Assembly (NCBI GenBank): GCA_036583965.1
Contig: JAZBQD010000013.1
Span: forward strand, 8,445,763-8,509,762
Source of the DNA: Prunella strophiata
Taxonomy: Eukaryota > Chordata > Aves > Passeriformes > Prunellidae
Length of the DNA stretch: 64,000 nucleotides
Reading direction: 5' to 3'
In this document: positions 50,301-64,000 of the stretch, piece by piece
How the letters are laid out: each line of letters starts with the position of its first letter
Position numbering within the stretch: the stretch's first letter is position 1
Program-made: the position numbers and the translations under genes
The notes under the pieces: generated by a model
What the model was told of the DNA's origin: nothing
Databases searched by the model: none
The model's input: the letters and a program-made list of their open reading frames with translations, nothing else

Positions 50301-51545
50301 TTCCTACATAATTTTACTAGTATATGCTTTGAATGTTGTCAGCTTTCAATTTTATTGGGAGGAGTTCTGCAAGGGAAAAAAGCAGTTCTGACTGAAAGTT
50401 GTATGGTTTGTGCCAGTCTGCAGAAAATACTTGTAGGTTTAAGGCATTGTCCAATTTCAGATTTGAATAAAGCATCACAAGGCTGCCTGTTCTTTCAAAC
50501 AATATTCTTACTGTAAAAACTGTAAATAAATGAATGTACTGAGAGCTCCCCCTCTTCTCTTTTGCAGAATGGACAATATACAGCCTCACAGCACTGCTCA
50601 TCCTAAGTGTTACAGCCATAATAGCAAAGATACTTCTGCACGTTACCATGAGGTGAGTGTGGAGCAAAACCAACCACACAGAACCAAAATCTCAGCTCTG
50701 AACCAAACCTGGGGCTCCTCTTTGCCTTCCAATTGTCAGATTGGCCATATTCCAAACCAAGTTAGTTATTGCATATTTGTATCCTCATAGAAGATCCTAA
50801 ATAAGCACATCTGTTAACTTTCCAGTCTGTTAGGATAGCATTTGTTACAAGACTATCTCTTCTGATTTGACAAGATTTGTATTTTAGGAGGAAGGAGGAA
50901 AATGTTATCAGACATCCAGGTTTGGTGAGGTCCAGTTATGATAATACTTTTCAAGGAAAAAATTAAAACCTCTACATTCCTACCAAGTAAATTTTGTGTC
51001 CTCTAGATGGACACTCATTGAATGAAATGATGGGTGAGTTATCAGCACATCAGAATGCTGAACATTGTATTTGCATAGTACAAACATGCTTAAATATACA
51101 AGGAAGTAATTTGTATTAATAGTAACTATAATAACAACACAACTACAGCCTGTAGAGCCCTCTTAGTTTAATGTCACTGCTGTCACAGGGTGGCAGAAGG
51201 ATACCTAACTTTTCATTTGATCAAGCCAACCAAGAAACACTCCAAAAATCTGCATTTTGCACAGCAGGTGAAAGAAGTGTCACAGATGCAGAGGAAGCTG
51301 TGAGCACTCCCAGTGCAGACATATTAATAACCATGCTACCCAAGCACATTAACACAAGAGTGAATCAACTCTTGTTTCCTAGGTCCCACCAGATTCCAGC
51401 TGCAGCTGAGACAGAGGATTGCAGTGATGTCACCACTGCTGGTGAGATCTGGAGTATATTTTACCAACCATCCACATCAATATCCATCTTCAAGAAAAAG
51501 CTTCGGAATCAACAAGACGATTGCAACCCACTGGTGGGAGACTGA
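29316..51545 (+). CDS. KREMEN1: KREMEN1, kringle-containing transmembrane protein 1 (complete, 9 exons)
   Basis: Exons: 29316-29394, 39028-39190, 42079-42170, 46750-46874, 47313-47466, 48299-48631, 49225-49383, 50568-50652, 51383-51545. All introns are GT-AG and the phases close exactly at 450 codons plus stop. Order: signal peptide (about 1-24), kringle (28-110), WSC (about 112-206), CUB (210-316), glycosylated stem with NHT and NLS sequons (317-372), transmembrane helix (about 373-393), cytosolic tail ending in QQDDCNPLVGD. Blocks such as ECYTANGADYRG, FAGMESGYACFCGNNPDYW and STSISIFKKKL match mammalian KREMEN1. Family knowledge: it binds Dickkopf proteins and, together with LRP5/6, helps remove the Wnt co-receptor from the surface. 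The stem is about 18 residues shorter than my recollection of the human protein just before the transmembrane exon. The start sits in a CpG island; SUSD2 is directly upstream. Confidence 0.97.
34801..34848. repeat. Short tandem repeat of TCTGATTAAT
   Basis: Three close copies of TCTGATTAAT, separated by ATCTC or CTC-type spacers, in KREMEN1 intron 1. Confidence 0.8.
35220..35256. repeat. Tandem duplication of CAATTTACTATAAT
   Basis: CAATTTACTATAAT occurs twice, separated by GTGTCA, in KREMEN1 intron 1. Confidence 0.85.
37921..38110 (-). mobile_element. CR1-type LINE fragment, antisense
   Basis: ACAGAATGGTTGAGATGAAA, GTGACCTCTGGAGGTCATGTTGTCC-like sequence, then CAAGGATGGAGATTCTACAG and GGACAACTTGTTCCCATGCTCTGCCACACTC read as the reverse complement of a CR1 3' region. 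Confidence 0.85.
38185..38277 (+). mobile_element. CR1-type LINE 3' terminus, sense
   Basis: GGCTGGAACTGGATGATCTT, TCAACCTGAACCATTCC and ACAATTCTGTGATTA form the sense CR1 3' end. It lies about 75 bp from the antisense copy, giving an inverted arrangement in KREMEN1 intron 1. Confidence 0.8.
39028..39190 (+). CDS. KREMEN1: KREMEN1 exon 2: kringle domain, first part
   Basis: It encodes ECYTANGADYRGTQNQTS, PCLFWNETFEHPYNT and GLGEHNYC, the first two thirds of a kringle. Acceptor TTCCCAG; donor GTAAGA; phase 2 end. Confidence 0.97.
39191..42078 (+). other. KREMEN1: KREMEN1 intron 2 (2.9 kb)
   Basis: AT-rich; I see no repeat element or exon that I can name. Confidence 0.85.
42079..42170 (+). 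CDS. KREMEN1: KREMEN1 exon 3: kringle domain, end
   Basis: It encodes RNPDGDVSPWCYIAEHEDG and YWKYCEIPSC, the kringle C-terminal part with its last two cysteines. Acceptor CTTTCAG; donor GTAAGA. Confidence 0.97.
42171..46749 (+). other. KREMEN1: KREMEN1 intron 3 (4.6 kb)
   Basis: AT-rich, with short A and T runs and a 13-bp duplication (CATGGCTAAATTC, near 46,000-46,026). No additional exon is supported. Confidence 0.85.
46750..46874 (+). CDS. KREMEN1: KREMEN1 exon 4: WSC domain, first part
   Basis: It encodes MPGNLGCYKDHGEPPPLTGT and TCISSCRSQQFK, the start of the WSC domain. It ends in phase 0 at GTGATT. Confidence 0.96.
47313..47466 (+). CDS. KREMEN1: KREMEN1 exon 5: WSC domain, end
   Basis: It encodes FAGMESGYACFCGNNPDYW and ECNSVCFGDHTQPCGGDG, the cysteine-rich end of WSC. 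The acceptor is TTGTCAAAG, a less usual AAG but fixed by phase and similarity. Donor GTAAGT. Confidence 0.96.
48299..48631 (+). CDS. KREMEN1: KREMEN1 exon 6: CUB domain
   Basis: A single exon for the whole CUB domain: GACGGNYTSA, YSPDFPDTYGTG, CYWTIQVPGAS, DMVELLDGYT, LDFVILYFFSDD and GFAIRYR. Acceptor TTTTCACAG; donor GTAAGA. Confidence 0.97.
49225..49383 (+). CDS. KREMEN1: KREMEN1 exon 7: extracellular stem
   Basis: It encodes AVKDNVHQNKIP, then EQANLSINAARSSK and LYVITTSPSHP, matching the mammalian stem. If the intron were retained the frame would continue 69 codons to a stop at 49,590-49,592. Confidence 0.94.
50568..50652 (+). CDS. KREMEN1: KREMEN1 exon 8: transmembrane helix
   Basis: It encodes EWTIYSLTALLILSVTAIIA and KILLHVTM, the single membrane-spanning helix. 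Acceptor TTTTGCAG; donor GTGAGT; phase 2 end. Confidence 0.95.
51383..51545 (+). CDS. KREMEN1: KREMEN1 exon 9: cytosolic tail and stop
   Basis: It encodes SHQIPAAAETEDCSDVT, GEIWSIFYQPSTSISIFKKK and a final DDCNPLVGD, with TGA at 51543-51545. The GEIWSIFY...SISIFKKKL block is conserved between birds and mammals. Confidence 0.96.
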
Positions 51546-62711
<11,166 letters not shown>

Positions 62712-62755
62712 CTAGTCACTGATTTGGCTTCTCTCCAAGGGATGAGATCCAGCAC
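62712..62755 (-). CDS. Candidate last coding exon, unrecognised minus-strand gene
   Basis: On the minus strand a good acceptor (TTTTCTTTATCCTTCAG) precedes 62,755. Joined in phase 1 to the segment at 63,771-64,000, it adds GAGSHPLERSQISD and a TAG at 62,714-62,712. If the exon were instead read from its first base it would stay open for 36 codons to a TAA near 62,645, but that phase puts a stop in the upstream exon. I do not recognise the protein. A non-coding or chance exon remains possible. Confidence 0.35.
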
Positions 62756-62784
62756 CTGAAGGATAAAGAAAACTAAGGAACATT

Positions 62785-63265
62785 GCATCTAGAATATTGC
62801 ATACAGTTTTGGGCCCCCAGAACAAGACACTCACTGACTGGAGTTTCACAGAGAGCCAAGATGCTCAGGGGGCTGGAGCACTTGGTGTGAAGAGGATGAG
62901 GGATCTGGGCTGCTCAGCCTGCAGTAAAGGCATCCCTAGCAGCTCTGCAATACCTACATGGAGGCTGTCCCAGTGATAAAACCACAGTCTTCACAGACAT
63001 GCATTCTGAACAAGAGGTGAGGAAGTTAAGCTGAAGTGTGAGATGTTCAGACTGGATATAAGGGAAATCTTTTGACCATAATGGCAGTCAAGCACAGCTA
63101 CAGGAGTCCAGAAAGGGACTGCACTCTGTGTCCCTGAAGGTTTATCCAGAGCCTGACTGGATAAATTTGGTTTGACAAATTTAGTCTGGACTCAGAGCAG
63201 GCTCTGCTTTGAGCAGGGGGATTGGACTAGATTATGGCCTGAGGTCCCTTCCATGAACACCCTTT
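62785..63265 (+). mobile_element. Truncated CR1-type LINE
   Basis: Landmarks in order: ATTGCATACAGTTTTGGGCC, GGGGGCTGGAGCACTTGGTG, GGGCTGCTCAGCCTGCAG, AGACTGGATATAAGGGAAAT, GAGCAGGGGGATTGGACTAG and CTGAGGTCCCTTCCATGAAC. These match the 3' third of CR1 in sense orientation. It lies in the apparent intron between the two minus-strand candidate exons. Confidence 0.88.
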
Positions 63266-63770
63266 AAAATAACTCTGGCAAGGCAGGTAAGTAATATCCC
63301 CCCCTTTCTGTGAGTGGCTATTTCCCCCCCTTGTCTATGTCCACAGCAGAGACTTTCCCACATATTCTTCTATGGCAATTCCAAGATTTTAACCTTTTTA
63401 AAAAAAAAACCCTTCAGCTTGTCTGTCATCTCTCACAGTGGCATTGCCTGCTTAGGCAACTCACCACAGCTGCCATGACCAGCACAGTGTCCCTTGCTGT
63501 GGGAAATCTGATGAGGGCCCCTCCCCACAAAGGATGAGCATGAAAGCTTTTATAGAGTTAATTAGTAACTTATCATCTTCTCCTCCTCTGGCTATGACCA
63601 AATGAGCACAGGTAACCAGGGAATAATGCTTTAGGGTGAAAGGATTAGTCAATAACCTTGCTCTTATGTGAAGGATGGAGTAACCCTTATGGCTGCAGGT
63701 ACCTAGCTGGCAGTATTTCATACACTAACACAGAAAGGTAGCAAGTAATCAAAAAAAGCACATATGTTAC

Positions 63771-64000
63771 CTGTGGCCTTTGTGGTCATCATAAGCTTCT
63801 GGGAGTTCAGAGTGGGACTGGGAAAGGGCATTCCAGTTTCCTCCTCCTGAGAGTAGTTCTGCCGCAGGAATGACGTTGCCTCGTAGCACACCTCCCTCTC
63901 GACCTGTACCTCTCCAACACCTTGACAGTGCAGGTAAGTGTCTAGCTCAGGTGTTCCATCCCAGGAGCTACAGCCTCCTATGTGGGTCCCTTGGTGCTCT
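63771..64000 (-). CDS. Candidate coding exon, unrecognised minus-strand gene, cut by the window edge
   Basis: The minus-strand frame is open from the window edge to a donor (GCCACAG/GTAACA) at 63,771-63,770. Visible stretches include CSSWDGTPELDTYLHCQGVG, EVCYEATSFLRQNYSQEEE and NSQKLMMTTKAT. It is mixed polar and acidic, with no domain I can name. The exon continues beyond the window or begins just outside it. On the plus strand the same DNA also offers an acceptor (TTCTGCCGCAG) and a consensus donor (GCAG/GTAAGT at 63,934) around a 66-bp open segment, so the strand is not certain. I favour minus because the frame is longer and links in phase to a well-formed acceptor at 62,755. Confidence 0.35.

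Noticed and set aside
63877..63933. Plus-strand exon between a TTCTGCCGCAG acceptor and a consensus GTAAGT donor
   Set aside because: The splice sites look good, but the open segment is short and proline-rich and matches no exon I know. The minus strand gives a longer in-phase structure over the same DNA, so I kept this only as an alternative.

Overview
The window is vertebrate nuclear DNA, almost certainly from a bird. It shows intron-rich genes with GT-AG splice sites, AT-rich non-coding DNA with one sharp CpG island, and several truncated CR1-type LINE fragments with the usual avian 3' ends. I cannot tell the species; no bacterial or viral gene system is visible.

Layout. Positions 1-10,143 hold no convincing gene. 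Positions 10,144-26,333 (+) hold a complete 15-exon SUSD2 gene: signal peptide, somatomedin B, AMOP, VWD with a GDPH motif, sushi domain, transmembrane helix. The splice phases close at 810 codons. About 1 kb beyond the stop lies a homogeneous 22-bp minisatellite (about 27,373-28,405, near 47 copies), followed by a CpG island (about 28,455-29,560). Inside the island is the first exon of KREMEN1, a complete 9-exon gene at 29,316-51,545 (+) encoding 450 residues: signal peptide, kringle, WSC, CUB, transmembrane helix and a short tail. Its 3' flank is AT-rich and is followed by an uninterrupted run of 877 A (59,352-60,228). At the right edge (62,712-64,000) two minus-strand segments look like the last exons of a gene I do not recognise; the CR1 copy at 62,785-63,265 sits in the intron between them.

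The two named genes encode single-pass type I cell-surface glycoproteins. KREMEN1 is a Dickkopf co-receptor that restrains Wnt/LRP6 signalling; SUSD2 is an adhesion-type protein of mesenchymal and epithelial cells. Nothing in the sequence shows that they act together. They are close neighbours here, while in human both are on chromosome 22 but megabases apart. Long reading frames in the minisatellite and the poly-A run are composition artefacts.
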